From Tolypeutes matacus (lineage: Eukaryota; Chordata; Mammalia; Cingulata; Chlamyphoridae): a stretch of 64,000 bases of DNA. The DNA lies in assembly GCA_026826555.1 (NCBI GenBank), contig JAKSZT010054334.1, positions 29,286,972-29,350,971 of the forward strand. Reading direction: 5' to 3'. The notes below the pieces were generated by a model. That model was not told the origin of the DNA, ran no database searches, and saw only the letters and a list, made by a program, of their open reading frames with translations. Numbering within the stretch: position 1 is the stretch's first letter; each line of letters starts with the position of its first letter. This document shows positions 11,500-21,719 of this stretch, piece by piece. The position numbers and the translations under genes are program-made.

Positions 11500-12215
11500 C
11501 AGAAGTGATTCTTTAAAACTGGTTCTTAGGCTAGGTGCATCAGAATCACCTGGGTGCCGCTTTGTTCCCGGGCCTGAGGGTGATCAGCCCTGCTGCAGCC
11601 CGGGGGGCGACACTGGCTAGTTGTGGGCCGTCCGGCGTGCACTCCGGAACGGCGGGGGGGTGAAGAAGTTGTCAGGAGAGCGCAGGCCCGGCTCCCTGGT
11701 CTTCACGGAGGTTAAGGAGAAGTTGTCACAGGGTCGCCGTTTGGTGCCCTGTGGTCTCCCTGACAGTACTAAATGAAGAGACACCACTCACTTGCTTGCT
11801 GGAAGGTAAGACCTTTATTCAGGGAGAGCTGCGCAGTTTTATAGGCAGAGTTGGGCGGGGGTGAGCGTGTTGTCTTCTGATAGGGCGAAGCTGTTGCTGG
11901 GCGTGGAGGGAAGATTTGGGAGGGAGGGGGGAGGCTAGAGGAGAAGGCCAACATGTCCAAATAAGGTTATGGCTGTGAGGGGGTGCTGTGATAGGCTGAG
12001 AGAAATGGGGAAGTTGGGTCCGGGAAGAAGGTGGGGCGTAGTGCCCCGCAAACGCCTGGTAAACATTACCTCACCTGGGCATTGTTAAAATTGAACCTTT
12101 CTCCTCCTACCCCAGACCTACTAAATCAGAATCTCCGAGAGTGCACCCTAGGGATGTGTATTTTTGTGATGCTACCAGGGAGATTGTTGATCGCTATAAA
12201 CTTTCAGAACTACCT
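11500..12215 (-). repeat. MER5A DNA transposon, split by a solo LTR
   Basis: The left arm (to 11554) reads TTCTTAGGCTAGGTGCATC then AGAATCACCTGGG. The right arm (from 12074) reads CCAGACCTACTAAATCAGAA, CTCCGAGAGTGC and on to the other end near 12215. This is the usual MER5A (hAT-Charlie) text. Orientation is uncertain. Confidence 0.7.
11555..12073 (-). mobile_element. Solo LTR of an endogenous retrovirus, 6-bp TSD
   Basis: This 519-bp GC-rich segment starts TGCCGC and ends ACCTCA (TG...CA). It is flanked by a perfect CCTGGG duplication (11549-11554 and 12074-12079). On the minus strand it has TATAAAA (complement of 11837-11843), then AATAAA (complement of 11814-11819), so it is a minus-strand LTR. 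A 6-bp duplication fits class II (betaretrovirus-like) ERVs better than class I or III. It is inserted in MER5A. The family was not recognised. It is less decayed than its surroundings and so probably younger. Confidence 0.8.
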
Positions 12216-12839
12216 GCTCCCTGGATAAAACCTAAGCGCCTAAAATGACATGAATGTTCTGGTCTCTATTCCTTATCTCTTACCAATTTCTTTTAGTCAC
12301 CCTAGCACCCAGCTGCTTATATTTTCTCACCAACCCCATGCACACATGACTCATTTATATGAGTTTCCACTGTCTTACCTTCTCAGAGAGCCTTTTGCTT
12401 CACTGCTCATTCCATTGTCTTTGGTAGGCATCCCCTTTTCTAGGCAGGCTTCTCCACTCTTTCCCTTCACTGGGCTCAGTAATTTGTGACTCCTCTGAGC
12501 TTCTCTAGTACATACTTTTGCATATTCTTGTTAATCTTTAGGGCATTATCCTGTAATTATGTTCTTGCTTCCCCCTCTAGTTTGTCAGCGTCTTGATGGC
12601 AGATCCCATGCACCATTCTTCTTTCTGTTTCCAGGGCCTGATACACTGTCTGATACACAGCAGATGCTCAATGTAAAATAAAAAAATGAATGAATATAAA
12701 GTGTGGGTATAGAATAACAAGGGAAAATTAATGGAGTGCTGTGGAACCAATAATGTAGGAACTACAAATTCTCTTGGAAGAACCAAGTTGGCTTCACAGG
12801 GGAAATGGCATTTTCTTAAGGTCTTAAAAGAAAAGAATG

Positions 12840-13030
12840 AATAGACATGTAGACATTTGCTAGGTAGAGCAAAAGGGGAAAGGGCATTCTCAGCAGAGGG
12901 AATGTCTAGGGAGAGATGGGCAGTTTGGCATGACTGGATAGAGGGTGAATCAAGGGAAGTGGTGGAGGATGAGCCCCAAGACAACTTTCCCAGGACTAGG
13001 GAGGTCTCCAGTGCCACCCAGAGTGGTGGC
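12840..13030 (-). repeat. L2 LINE fragment
   Basis: It carries reverse-complement L2 text: GGGCATTCTCAGCAGAGGGA, then ATGTCTAGGGAGAG and GCATGACTGGATAGAGGGTG. Confidence 0.55.
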
Positions 13031-13287
13031 TGGACTAATGCTGACTGACAAACCCAGGGGAAGCAGTGCCGCTATTGTGCCAAAGTGGTTTTCTAGCCCC
13101 TATGATCAGAAGAAGTTAGTCACTTATTAACCAGTTAACACAATAGATGTTTTAGGCTAAAACCTTTTATAGACTTAGAAAACGTATGTGCCTGCCATAT
13201 AGCAAACATTCAGCAAATGATAACGAGCATGATTCTAACTCATGACATGCTCTATTCATCAAACATTTTTTAAAATGGTCCTATCTT

Positions 13288-14707
13288 GGAGTTCTGCTAC
13301 AGTCTCTAATAGGACAGTAAGAATCCCCTGAGTGCAAGGGCAGTGCCTAGTGAAGGAAGACAGACCATTACGCCAGGCCCTTGACACTGATGATTGTATT
13401 TATGAACCTTTACTTTTGAAATTGAAACTTAGCCTAGTATTATATAATGCCTAAGAGTTACCTCCTGAAAGCCTCCTTGTTGCTCAAATATGACCTCTCT
13501 CTAAGCCAAACTCAGCATACAAACTCACTACCTTCCCGCCTCCTGCCCGTCATGGGACATGACTCCTAGGGATGAGCTTCTCTGGCACTGAGGGATTATT
13601 ACCAAGTGCCAAGTAGCAATGCATCTGGAAAAAGACCTTGACCAAAAGGGGGAAATGGTAAATGCAAATGAGTTTTTTATGGCTAAGAGATTTCAAAGTG
13701 AGTCAGGAGGTCATTCTAGAGGTTATGGTTATGCAACTCTCACCAGGATCTCATTGACTACCACAGCAAACAGTGCCTCAAATAGCAGGGCTCCTGAGGG
13801 CTCTAGAGACATCCAGAAACTGTAAGCAGGGCAGACAGCTCAGAAATTCAGCACGCTGTCAGTGGGCCTTACTTTGGAATTTATGCTCCCCAGTGTAACA
13901 GAGTTAGACTCATTGTAGGTTCGCTACACCTGGCTCTTCTGCCCCTTTTATTTGAACCTGTAATTAGCACTACACTTGATAAATATATATCTCAGAGACT
14001 TAAATCTTTGATCTGTCCACGTTGAGCCCTGAGTTTCAGCAGAGTCGCAACACCTACTCTCCAGTTCATGGGACTCACCCAGGACAACTAACAAGGAGAT
14101 GATGATGGACAATGCCCATCCCAAGGAACAGAGAGTTGTTTGCACCTGTAAGCAAGATAGTTCCATCCATCTGCCCAATGGGATCTAAGCTCCCTCTCAA
14201 TTATAAGCAGAGTAGGCATCACCATCACCAAATGCTTAAGACTGGGGAATCAACAATGGACTAAAGTAGACTTATTATTCTACTATAGACATTATTATTC
14301 TAGCAATGGAAGAACTCTTATCATTGATCACTGATGTCAAGGCAGTCACCACCAGAGATTCTGAGGAATGGGAGAGAGAAGAATAGGTGTAATATTGGGG
14401 CATTTTTGGGACATTGGGGTTGTCCTGCTTGACATTGCAGTGACAGATACAGGCCATTGTATATTTTATCATAACCTACAAATGCAGGACAGAGTGTAAA
14501 CTATAATGTAAACTGTAATCCATAGTAGCAACGTTTCAATATCTGTTCACCAGTTGTAACAAATGTATCACACTAATGAGGGGTATTTTGATAGGGAAAG
14601 TGTGGGAGGGGGAGGGAGTGGGGTTTATGGGAATCCCTTATATATATTTTAATGTAACATTTATGTAATCTAAAACTTCTTTAAAAATAAAAAAATTAAT
14701 TAAAAAA
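13288..14707 (+). mobile_element. L1 3'-end (3' UTR) insertion with perfect TSD
   Basis: This 1420-bp segment ends in an A-rich tail after AAAAATAAAAAAATT. It is flanked by a perfect GGTCCTATCTT duplication (13277-13287 and 14708-14718). The body resembles xenarthran L1 3' UTR sequence: CATGGGACATGACTCC, GACCAAAAGGGGGAAATGG, GTCAGGAGGTCATTCTAGAG, CAGTTGTAACAAATGTATCAC and a G-rich stretch near 14605. I see no ORF2, so it is a truncated insertion confined to an unusually long 3' UTR. Open stretches inside (for example 13619-13825) are spurious. Confidence 0.7.
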
Positions 14708-14719
14708 GGTCCTATCTTA

Positions 14720-15175
14720 TATTATTTTATCAAACCACTTACATGACTTTCCCTTTTTCCTTCCTGACATTTCATTCTAAAGTTATACAAGCATCTGAGG
14801 CTTAATCAGTGCTGCTGCTTTTGGTAACCTTTACTGACTGTGAAGATTTTTATTTCCATATAATAGTGAAATTCCTAGAATTATACCACAATTTTTGGTA
14901 AAGTTAATTGGATTTCAGAGCTCTACGTATTTCTTCTTTCTTAAAATCAGTAATTCACACATTCAAACTGCTGTATCTAGACAGTATGTGACACCTTTCA
15001 ATAAAGTGTAGTGCTTAGTAAGAAAGTATTGCTTTCAATCGATTTGAATCTGTGATCTGTAAGTGTTTGAAAGGTGCTATTTCTATTTTAGACTACTTTT
15101 TCCCTCCAAAATTTAAATTCTTTGGGTAACTGCGGTGCCCAATTTACTGTCCAAGTCTCTCCACAGAATAAAAAA
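14720..15175. other. Intergenic, no recognised feature
   Basis: This is AT-rich unique-looking sequence with no gene, RNA or mobile element that I can support. Confidence 0.45.
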
Positions 15176-15179
15176 TTTC

Positions 15180-16345
15180 CAAGTGTACCCATTCTCTTCT
15201 ACTTTCATTTATTTGTTTAAAAAAATGAATCGAGTAACTACTATGTGTCAGAGGCTATCTAAACCACCAGGGCTACAGAGATCAAGGAAACCTGGTTCCT
15301 GCTCCTAAGAAGCTTGCAACTTAGTAGACAGAGACAAAAACCAAGTCTATGGTAGCCTTCTACCATAGAAGTCTGAGGCCATGGTAGGCACACAAAGAAA
15401 AAAGCAATAAGCTCTGTGTTGATTCAGGAATAACTTCACCAGAGAGGCATAAGAGCTTGAGCTGAGTCATGAGTCGCCAAAAGACAGCCTGACAAGTAGA
15501 AGATGGTGGTGGCCAGAGGTGCAGTGAAATGGGATAAGTCAAGATCATAAGGACTTTTTTAAGCCTTCTTAAGGAATTTGCACTTTATCTTACAAAAGAA
15601 AAGGTTTTAAACAAGGGAGTAATATGGTCAGATGTCACTTTTAGAAAGATCATTCAGATAGTAGTGTTGGTTCATGGGATGGGAGGGAGATAAGTGGATG
15701 GGCTGTGTGATATCAATCGCAGGGATGACTGGCAACAACTATTGAAACAACCTAAGTCTGAGGTGATGACAAAATGAAATGAAACAGTAGCAGTTAGATC
15801 GATACTTTTCAATCAGGGGAGGACGATTTTTCCCCTGAAGGGACACTTGGCAATGTCGGGAGACATTCCTGCTAGTAGGGGGTTCTACTAGCATCTAGTG
15901 GGTAGAGGTCAGGGATGCTGTGGAACACCCTGCAATGCCCAGGACAGCCCCCACAACAAAGGACTAGCCAGCTCCAAATACCATAGCGCCGAGATTGAGA
16001 CACCCTAGTGTAGGTGGAAAGAAGAAACAGATATGAGAGCATTAAGGAAGTAGAGTCTACTAAATTCTACTTGGTAGAATTGATAAGGTATACTGGATAG
16101 GAGAGAGAGTTGTTTAGGGTGATTCTAAAGTGTCTAGTGTGGGTGACTAGAGATAGGAATTATAAGAGGAAGAACAGTATTGGACAAAAAGAGTATGTGT
16201 TTAATTTTAACCTTATGAAAATTTAAAGCCTGTGGGACCTGGAAGTGGAGATGTCCGAGAGGTGGGTGTGTTTATAGAGCAGGAGCCTGAGATGTGGGAT
16301 GGAGAAGAACTTTGGGAGTCATTGGCATATAGGTGGCCATAAATC
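15180..16345 (-). repeat. L2 LINE, long minus-strand copy split by MER20
   Basis: Reverse-complement L2 text runs over more than a kilobase: TACTATGTGTCAGAGGC, GAAGCTTGCAACTTAGTAGAC, the GGAGTAATATGGTCAGATG block, then after MER20 GTGGAGATGTCCGAGAGGTG and GGGAGTCATTGGCATATAGG. It is an old element broken by small indels. Confidence 0.65.
15805..16011 (+). repeat. MER20 DNA transposon
   Basis: It follows the MER20 (hAT-Charlie) consensus: CTTTTCAATCAGGGG, ACTTGGCAATGTCGGGAGAC, GCATCTAGTGGGTAGAGG, CAGCCCCCACAACAAAGGA, and the terminal GCCGAGATTGAGACACCCT. It lies inside the L2. Confidence 0.78.
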
Positions 16346-16399
16346 TGGGTGTATAATAATCATAACTCTATGGTAGAGAGAGTAAATCTTGCCAAATAT

Positions 16400-16710
16400 C
16401 CAAGTGTTCCTCTACACCTCCTGCCTCCCTGCTAGTGAGGCTGGGGCCAGGGGACTGCTTCTGGCAAATGGACCAAAAGCAGAAGGGACCAAGATGGTCA
16501 AAGCTGGTGTGGCCCTCCTTTTCTTTCTTCCTCTGCCCCAGCCTTGCAGATGCTGTGTGTTTCAGAGGTGTAACTACAGATGGAGGAGGGCTGCCTACCC
16601 GACATTGAACTGTGTGTGAGCAAGAAATTCACGTTTTAAGCCCGTAAGAGCTCAGGGTTTGTTGTAGCTGCTAACTTTGTTGACCCTGGCCTAATTGAGC
16701 CTCTGATTCT
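16400..16710 (+). repeat. Ancient interspersed repeat fragment, family not named
   Basis: It carries the mammalian-repeat ending GTGAGCAAGAAATTC, then TTTTAAGCCCGTAAGAG and TTGTTGTAGCTGC, of the type usually read as AATAAA-containing LTR ends. I could not name the family. Confidence 0.4.
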
Positions 16711-17145
16711 TCCCAGTGGGCCAAAAATTTAATCTAGTCTTTTCCATGTCAACTCAGTCATGTTAGTGATTTCTCATATCAATTCTGTGTGAATTCTGAG
16801 GCTCCTAAGAGTCACAATGTAGTAGGAATGGCATCTCGTCTGTGGTCATCTTGCGCTGACATATGCTGATATGTAGATTTGTCTGATTTGGGAATTGCCA
16901 CCCCTACTGGTGCCCACTGAGATACCCATAATCCACCTGGCTTCTGTGCATAGGCCATACTGCTGTCCATGGCTAAGCCCCTTTGTCATGACTGAGGGAC
17001 CCTTACGAGCCCACTAGCTCTCAGAATTTTATTTACACTCCTTTTCCTTTTGAGTCTCATTGGGACTGTCTGGGAAGCTGCCCAAGTCCATTGGCCTTCG
17101 CTTTCCACAATTCTAGGTTTGTTCTCCCAAGCCGTAGCAGCTTAG

Positions 17146-17158
17146 AAGAATCATGGGG
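17146..17158. repeat. Target-site duplication, left copy (MRPL9 pseudogene)
   Basis: The 13-bp AAGAATCATGGGG here matches 18461-18473 exactly. It marks L1-mediated insertion. Confidence 0.9.
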
Positions 17159-18426
17159 AGATGGCGGCCGCACCCCTTCATTGAGCTCTACGGGAGGCGG
17201 GAGCTGAGCGGCTGTTGCGAGGAGGAGTCCGGGAGTTACTCTGGTCGCGACATGGAGCTGGCACCTCCGGCCCAGAGCGCGACTTCAGCCTCTCTCACAA
17301 TCTGGGCACGGTCATCATGGAGCGCTGGTGGAAGGTGCCGCTGGCCGGGGAAGGCCGGAAGCCGCGCCTCCACCGGAGACATCGTGTCTACAAACTGTTG
17401 GAGGACACGAAACACCGGCCCAAAGAGAACCTGGAGCTCATTCTTACGCAGTCTGTAGAGGAAATTGGAGTTCGGGGTGACTTGGTCTGGGTGAAGAAAT
17501 CTTTGGCTCGTAATCGACTTTTTCCTCAAGGACTGGCTGTATATGCATCCCCTGAAAACAAGAAGCTGTTTGAAGAGGAGAAATTGCTGAGACAAGAAGG
17601 AAAATTAGAGAAGACCCAAACCATGGCAGGTGAGGCGACAGTGAAATTTTTGAGAAACTGTCACCTGGAGGTGGGAATGAAGAACAACATCAAATGGGAG
17701 CTAAATCCTGAAATAGTCGCCCGCCACTTCCTTAAGAATCTTGGTGTTGTGGTAGCCCCACATGCCAGAAGAGCCCATCACACGGTGGGGCGAGTACTGG
17801 TGTGAGGTGACGGTAAATGGGCTTGACACTGTGAGGGTGCCTATGTCTGTGGTGAACTTTGAGAGGCCCAAGACCAAAAGATATAAGTACTGGTTAGCTC
17901 AGCAAGCCGCCAAGGGAATGGCCCCCACCAGCTCTCAGGTGCTCTGAACCTACCCTCCAAGGCAACCAGATGCCTCCAAGACCCTACTGTTCTAGAAGCA
18001 GAATTGGAGGAGCAGTGGAGCAAAGATGGGCCAACACCCTGATCTCACTCCCAGCTCTGACCATTTATGGAATTTTAGAGCACATACGAGGATATCAGAC
18101 TGAATTGCACATACACGGTTGAATTCTCCATGTTTGCCATCTCTGTCTTGAACTGTCATCACATCTGCCCCCTTCTTGGGGCAGTCCTGCTCAAGGAGTA
18201 TCGGGCTGTAAATTTGATAAGCTGGATATTAATGGACTGAAACAGTCTAGGTCTCATCTAGCCTCTTCCTCCTCCCTTAGAGCTAACTGGAACAATCAGG
18301 AAGAGCTAGCTGTTGTCTCTAGTATATTAGTTCCTGGCTCATTCTTATCACCCAAACTGAACATTTGTAAAAAGCTGTGTCCTTTGAATAAACACATTCC
18401 CTTTTTTTTTTCTAAGGAGACTTTAA

Positions 18427-18458
<32 letters not shown>

Positions 18459-18460
18459 AA
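17159..18460 (+). pseudogene. MRPL9: MRPL9 processed pseudogene
   Basis: This is an intronless copy of mitochondrial large-subunit ribosomal protein L9 (bL9m, about 267 aa in mammals). The ATG at 17161 is followed by a stop at codon 8 (17182). The frame from 17215 then gives parent-like blocks such as [31 protein letters not shown] and [19 protein letters not shown]. At about 17765, after VVVAPH, 12 bases of the parent have been replaced by 1, which shifts the frame. The C-terminal part, [19 protein letters not shown] to the stop at 17945-17947, continues in another frame. A 3' UTR follows, with AATAAA at 18387-18392 and a poly(A) run at 18425-18462. Duplications of AAGAATCATGGGG flank it. 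The parent gene encodes a nuclear-encoded mitoribosome subunit; this copy is dead. Confidence 0.95.
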
Positions 18461-18473
18461 AAGAATCATGGGG
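18461..18473. repeat. Target-site duplication, right copy (MRPL9 pseudogene)
   Basis: AAGAATCATGGGG directly follows the poly(A) tail and matches 17146-17158. Confidence 0.9.
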
Positions 18474-18709
18474 CATTGGATTTAGGATCCCCTAACTTAT
18501 ACGAAGACACCCTTCTCCAAGGTTTGGGGTGGGTTTTGGTGCAGGAAACCTGCTTCCAGTGTCTAACTCTTTTTTATCATAAAAAGAAGCTTTGTGAGGT
18601 TGGAGCAGGGAGTAGCAGAAAAAAACGATTCTCCATCCTTGTATCTTCTCCCCAGTCTTTCTGTCTTGTACCTAGACTGGTAAAAAGTTGTTTTAGAGCC
18701 AAAACCTTG

Positions 18710-18819
18710 GGGAGCAGGTATAGCTCAGTGGCTGAGCGTTTACTTCCCATGTATGTGGTCTTGGGTTCAACCCTCAGTAACTCCTTAAAAAAAAACTAAT
18801 GATAAAATATTTTTTAAAA
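18710..18819 (+). mobile_element. DAS-type SINE, short form
   Basis: The tRNA-like head has an A-box TATAGCTCAGTGGCTGAGCG and a B-box GGGTTCAACCC, close to a tRNA-Ala-like ancestor. An A-rich tail follows. Flanks AGCCAAAACCTTG (18697-18709) and AGCCAAAACGTTG (18820-18832) are a 13-bp duplication with one mismatch. Such elements are Pol III transcribed and mobilised by L1. Confidence 0.88.
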
Positions 18820-18997
18820 AGCCAAAACGTTGATAATTTTATTCCTACATTCCTCCTTGTTTTCTACATGGGGGTGGTTCACATGATTAAGTAAAATTCA
18901 GGAGAACCCACATCAGTTAGTTCACGAATCATCCATCCCACACTTGTGGTAACTGTTGTCATGGTAGCAGATGAGGCCACTCAAGGGTGCTGTGCCA

Positions 18998-19400
18998 AGC
19001 AGTGCTCCTCAAACTTCAGAGAGCATCAGAATCATTTGGAGGGCTTGTAAAACATGGATTGATGGGACTTACCCCCAGAGTTACTGATTTCAGTAGATCT
19101 AAGTTGGGGACCAAGAATTCACATTTAGGGTTGCCAAAATTAGCAAATAAAAATACAAGATACTGGGTTAAACTTGAATTTCTTGTAAACAAATGTTTTT
19201 TAGGATAAATATTTCCCAAATATTGCATGGGGCATATTTGTCTTAGAATGTTTTATCCTAAAAATGAATTCATTGTTTATCTGAAATTCAAATTTAACTG
19301 GGTGTCCTGTGTTTTATCTGGCAACCTTGTTTGCATTTCTAACACATTCCTGGTGATGAGGATGCTGCTGGACTGAGGACCACAATTTGAGAGCCACGTG
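18998..19400 (+). repeat. MER5A DNA transposon split by a palindromic MITE
   Basis: The left part reads GTGCTCCTCAAACTTCAGAG, GAGCATCAGAATCATTTGG and CCAAGAATTCACATTT. The right part resumes at about 19335 with CATTTCTAACACATTCCTGG, TGATGAGGATGCTGCTGG and TTTGAGAGCCA. Confidence 0.72.
19128..19326. mobile_element. Palindromic MITE inside MER5A
   Basis: The segment starts GGGTTGCCAAAATTAGC and ends TTTTATCTGGCAACC. Its left arm (AAATACAAGATACTGGG, TTAAACTTGAATTTC) is the reverse complement of the right arm (GAAATTCAAATTTAACTGGG) over about 60 bases each side. It is a known-looking mammalian MER-class palindrome, but I do not name the family. Confidence 0.7.
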
Positions 19401-19569
19401 GACAGACCAGCCTGAGTCCCACGCCCTGAGGTATACCAACATTTAACCAGCCAAAAGAAATCTGAGAAGAAGCCGAAGAGAGGCAGCACAATTAATATTG
19501 TTTTCTCATAAGCCAAAGGAGGAGAGAAATTTTTTGAAAAAATGAAGTGGACAACAGAGTCACATGTCA

Positions 19570-19905
19570 CGAGAGTTTGGGGAAAGATGAGGATTGAAAA
19601 GAATAAATTAAATTTGGCAGTGAGGAGGACTAGGGGATCTTCGCCAAAGCATTTTCAGCACAGTAATGGGGACAGAAGCCAGCTTGCAGTAATGAAGAGG
19701 GAGTAGGAACATCATAGTGAAGATGACAGTTTGGATATGATTATTTGGAGAAGGGTTTTTTTGTGTGTGTGTGAGGAGAAATAGAGAGGGATGCAGGGGC
19801 GATTGAGGGTATTTTTTTTAATAAGGGAGAGACTTGAATATATTTATAGCCAGAGAAGAAACTAGCACAGAGGGAAAGTCTGAAGTTACAGGAGATAGAG
19901 TGTAA
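19570..19905 (-). repeat. Possible L2-like old LINE fragment
   Basis: GGGAGAGACTTGAATATATTT and the AG-rich text after it resemble diverged reverse-complement L2-type sequence. The match is weak. Confidence 0.3.
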
Positions 19906-20106
19906 CAAATGAGGCATAAAAAGGAGGGATTACCAGCCCGAGGGAAGCAGGAAGAAGATGGAACTAGAGGGGTGGTAGCTGGACTATTTGCAGACTCAGC
20001 ATCTCAGTCTGGGCAAAAAAGACAATTTACCAATTTGCCCTTTAAAGGAGAAAGAACATATATCTTAGAGAACTCTGTTGATGTTGTTTTTACTATTGCA
20101 AAGTAG

Positions 20107-21355
20107 GATAGGAAAATGCACGCGTGCGCACATATATGGGGTGTTGAATAGTATATTTTAAAATTCTGTGTGCTTAAAACTTTTTCCTTTTGTTGTAATT
20201 TATTCTTTCAGCCCCTCTTTCATTTAGTTTCATAGGGTTATTTTCACAATTTTCCCCCACATTGTTTTTTCTTCCTCAGGGTGTTCTTTTCTCATTGAGA
20301 AAGCCATTTTTAACTTCATTTTAGAGCTGCAGCCTCCGATTTGGTTTGTAACCCATGCATTTCCTTCCAGGGCTGCCCTTCTCTGGTAGTGCTTTATCAG
20401 GAAACACCTTTCCCCATCACCCTCAGTGGACCACCTCCGAGGCTTATCCTTGCATTTCCTGCTTATTTCTGTTAAATTGATTTTTAAAAATTGGCCTTAT
20501 CTCTTAGGTGATGTAAATGCCACCATCAAGGCATTATTCTCTTCTATTCTAGTATTAAACCTATCTCTCAAGTTGAAGTATTTAAATTGTCTCATTTTAA
20601 AAAGTTTGAGTTTCTCAAATTGTAGTCTTGGGAGCATTTATATGTGAATCACTTACCAACTTAGTGTTCACTGGGCATCTAGAAGCATGAACCTTGTGCA
20701 AGCACCGGTGGTGGTCGGGTGGTGGGTGACAATTAGGAGCCACAGAGAGAAGCACTGACAAATCCTGGAAGAAACAGGGGGCTCTGAGACAAAGCCTTGT
20801 CGCCTGCTTTTGCCTGGATTGCCTTTTCTCTGCTGGGGTCACCGTGGGCTTTATCTCCTAACCCTGGAATGCCAAGGTGGGTTGGGGCCACAGAGAACCA
20901 GAGCACAGCTAGGGAGGTGTGAGCTTGCCGGCCAAGTTTGCAGATGAGCTGGTGGATGAATGACGTGGACCAGGCCAGGTGCATCAGTGGCAGAGCCATG
21001 GTTATGAGGGTTAGAATTAATATACATATCTTATCCTCACTGTGTGAAATGTAAACCCCTCCCCTTTGTCCTTTCTCCATTTATATTTGGCTTAACTATT
21101 TTTATTTAATATGTTGGAGGTTTGATGTTTAATTTAAAAATCTAATGCATTATTATTATTATTACTTAATACATGGCATTTACTTATTATATGATTGATA
21201 TCATATTATTAAATAAGTATATTTAATGAAAGACATTCGTTCAACATTATTTAGTAAATAACATTCACTAATAAGAAAAGACATTTAAGTCATTTAATAA
21301 GTAGCATTTAACATGACTCAAAGTATATAAGTGGCTTAATTTCCGAATGCACTAT
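20107..21355. other. Intergenic, no recognised feature
   Basis: An AT-rich low-complexity stretch lies at 21110-21310 (ATTATT units). No gene or clear repeat was seen. Confidence 0.45.
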
Positions 21356-21366
21356 CCTTGTTTTTG

Positions 21367-21678
21367 TTTTTGTTTTTTTAAAGATTTATTTTTTTTTTTT
21401 ACCCCCCCCCCCCCCGCAATGGCTCCCTTATCTGTCTGCTCATTTTTTGCTCGCTGTGTCTGCTTATCTTCTCCAGGAGGCACTGGGAATCAAACCCAGG
21501 ACCTTCCACATGAGAGACAAGTGCCCAACGGCCTGTGCCACATCCACTCCCAGTGGGCTGTGATGTCTGCTGGGATGCGGTGCCTAGCTCATCTTCTTTA
21601 GGAGGCACCGGCACCCAAGCCTGGGACCTCCCATCTTGTAGGTGGGGGCCCAGCTGGTTGAGCCACATCCACTTCCCT
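21367..21678 (-). mobile_element. DAS-type SINE, dimer-like long form
   Basis: On the minus strand two tRNA-like heads lie in tandem. One spans about 21600-21678 (GGAAGTGGATGTGGCTCAAC start, AGGCTTGGG region), the other about 21470-21560 (GGGTTTGATTCCCAGTGCC-type B-box region). A body with a 15-C run (21401-21415) and an A/T tail follow. The flanks share CCTTGTTTTT/CCTTTGTTTTC, a possible duplication. Confidence 0.72.
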
Positions 21679-21719
21679 ACCTTTGTTTTCTCACAAAATG
21701 AAGCAAGAAAGTATTGCAA

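Larger units (their letters stand above)
11330..12710 (+). repeat. L2 LINE 3' region, interrupted
   Basis: L2 sense landmarks appear in order. They run from CTGCCTCCAGTCTCATCC, via CCATTGTCTACAG before the insertion and AACCTAAGCGCC after it, to GAGAGCCTTTTGCTTCAC. The L2 end is GCCTGATACACTGTCTGATAC, CAGCAGATGCTCAATG and AATGAATGAAT. It is split by MER5A, which itself contains a solo LTR. Confidence 0.7.

Noticed and set aside
11555..12073. GC-rich block that could be read as a second CpG-island promoter
   Set aside because: It has TG...CA ends and exact 6-bp duplications, so it is a solo LTR and not a host gene promoter.
13619..13825. 68-codon frame in the 13.3-14.7 kb insert
   Set aside because: It lies inside L1 3' UTR-like non-coding sequence bounded by target-site duplications.
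18710..18800. Functional tRNA gene
   Set aside because: The A- and B-boxes are present but there is no acceptor stem; an A-rich tail and duplication show it is a tRNA-derived SINE. The same reasoning applies to the other DAS copies.
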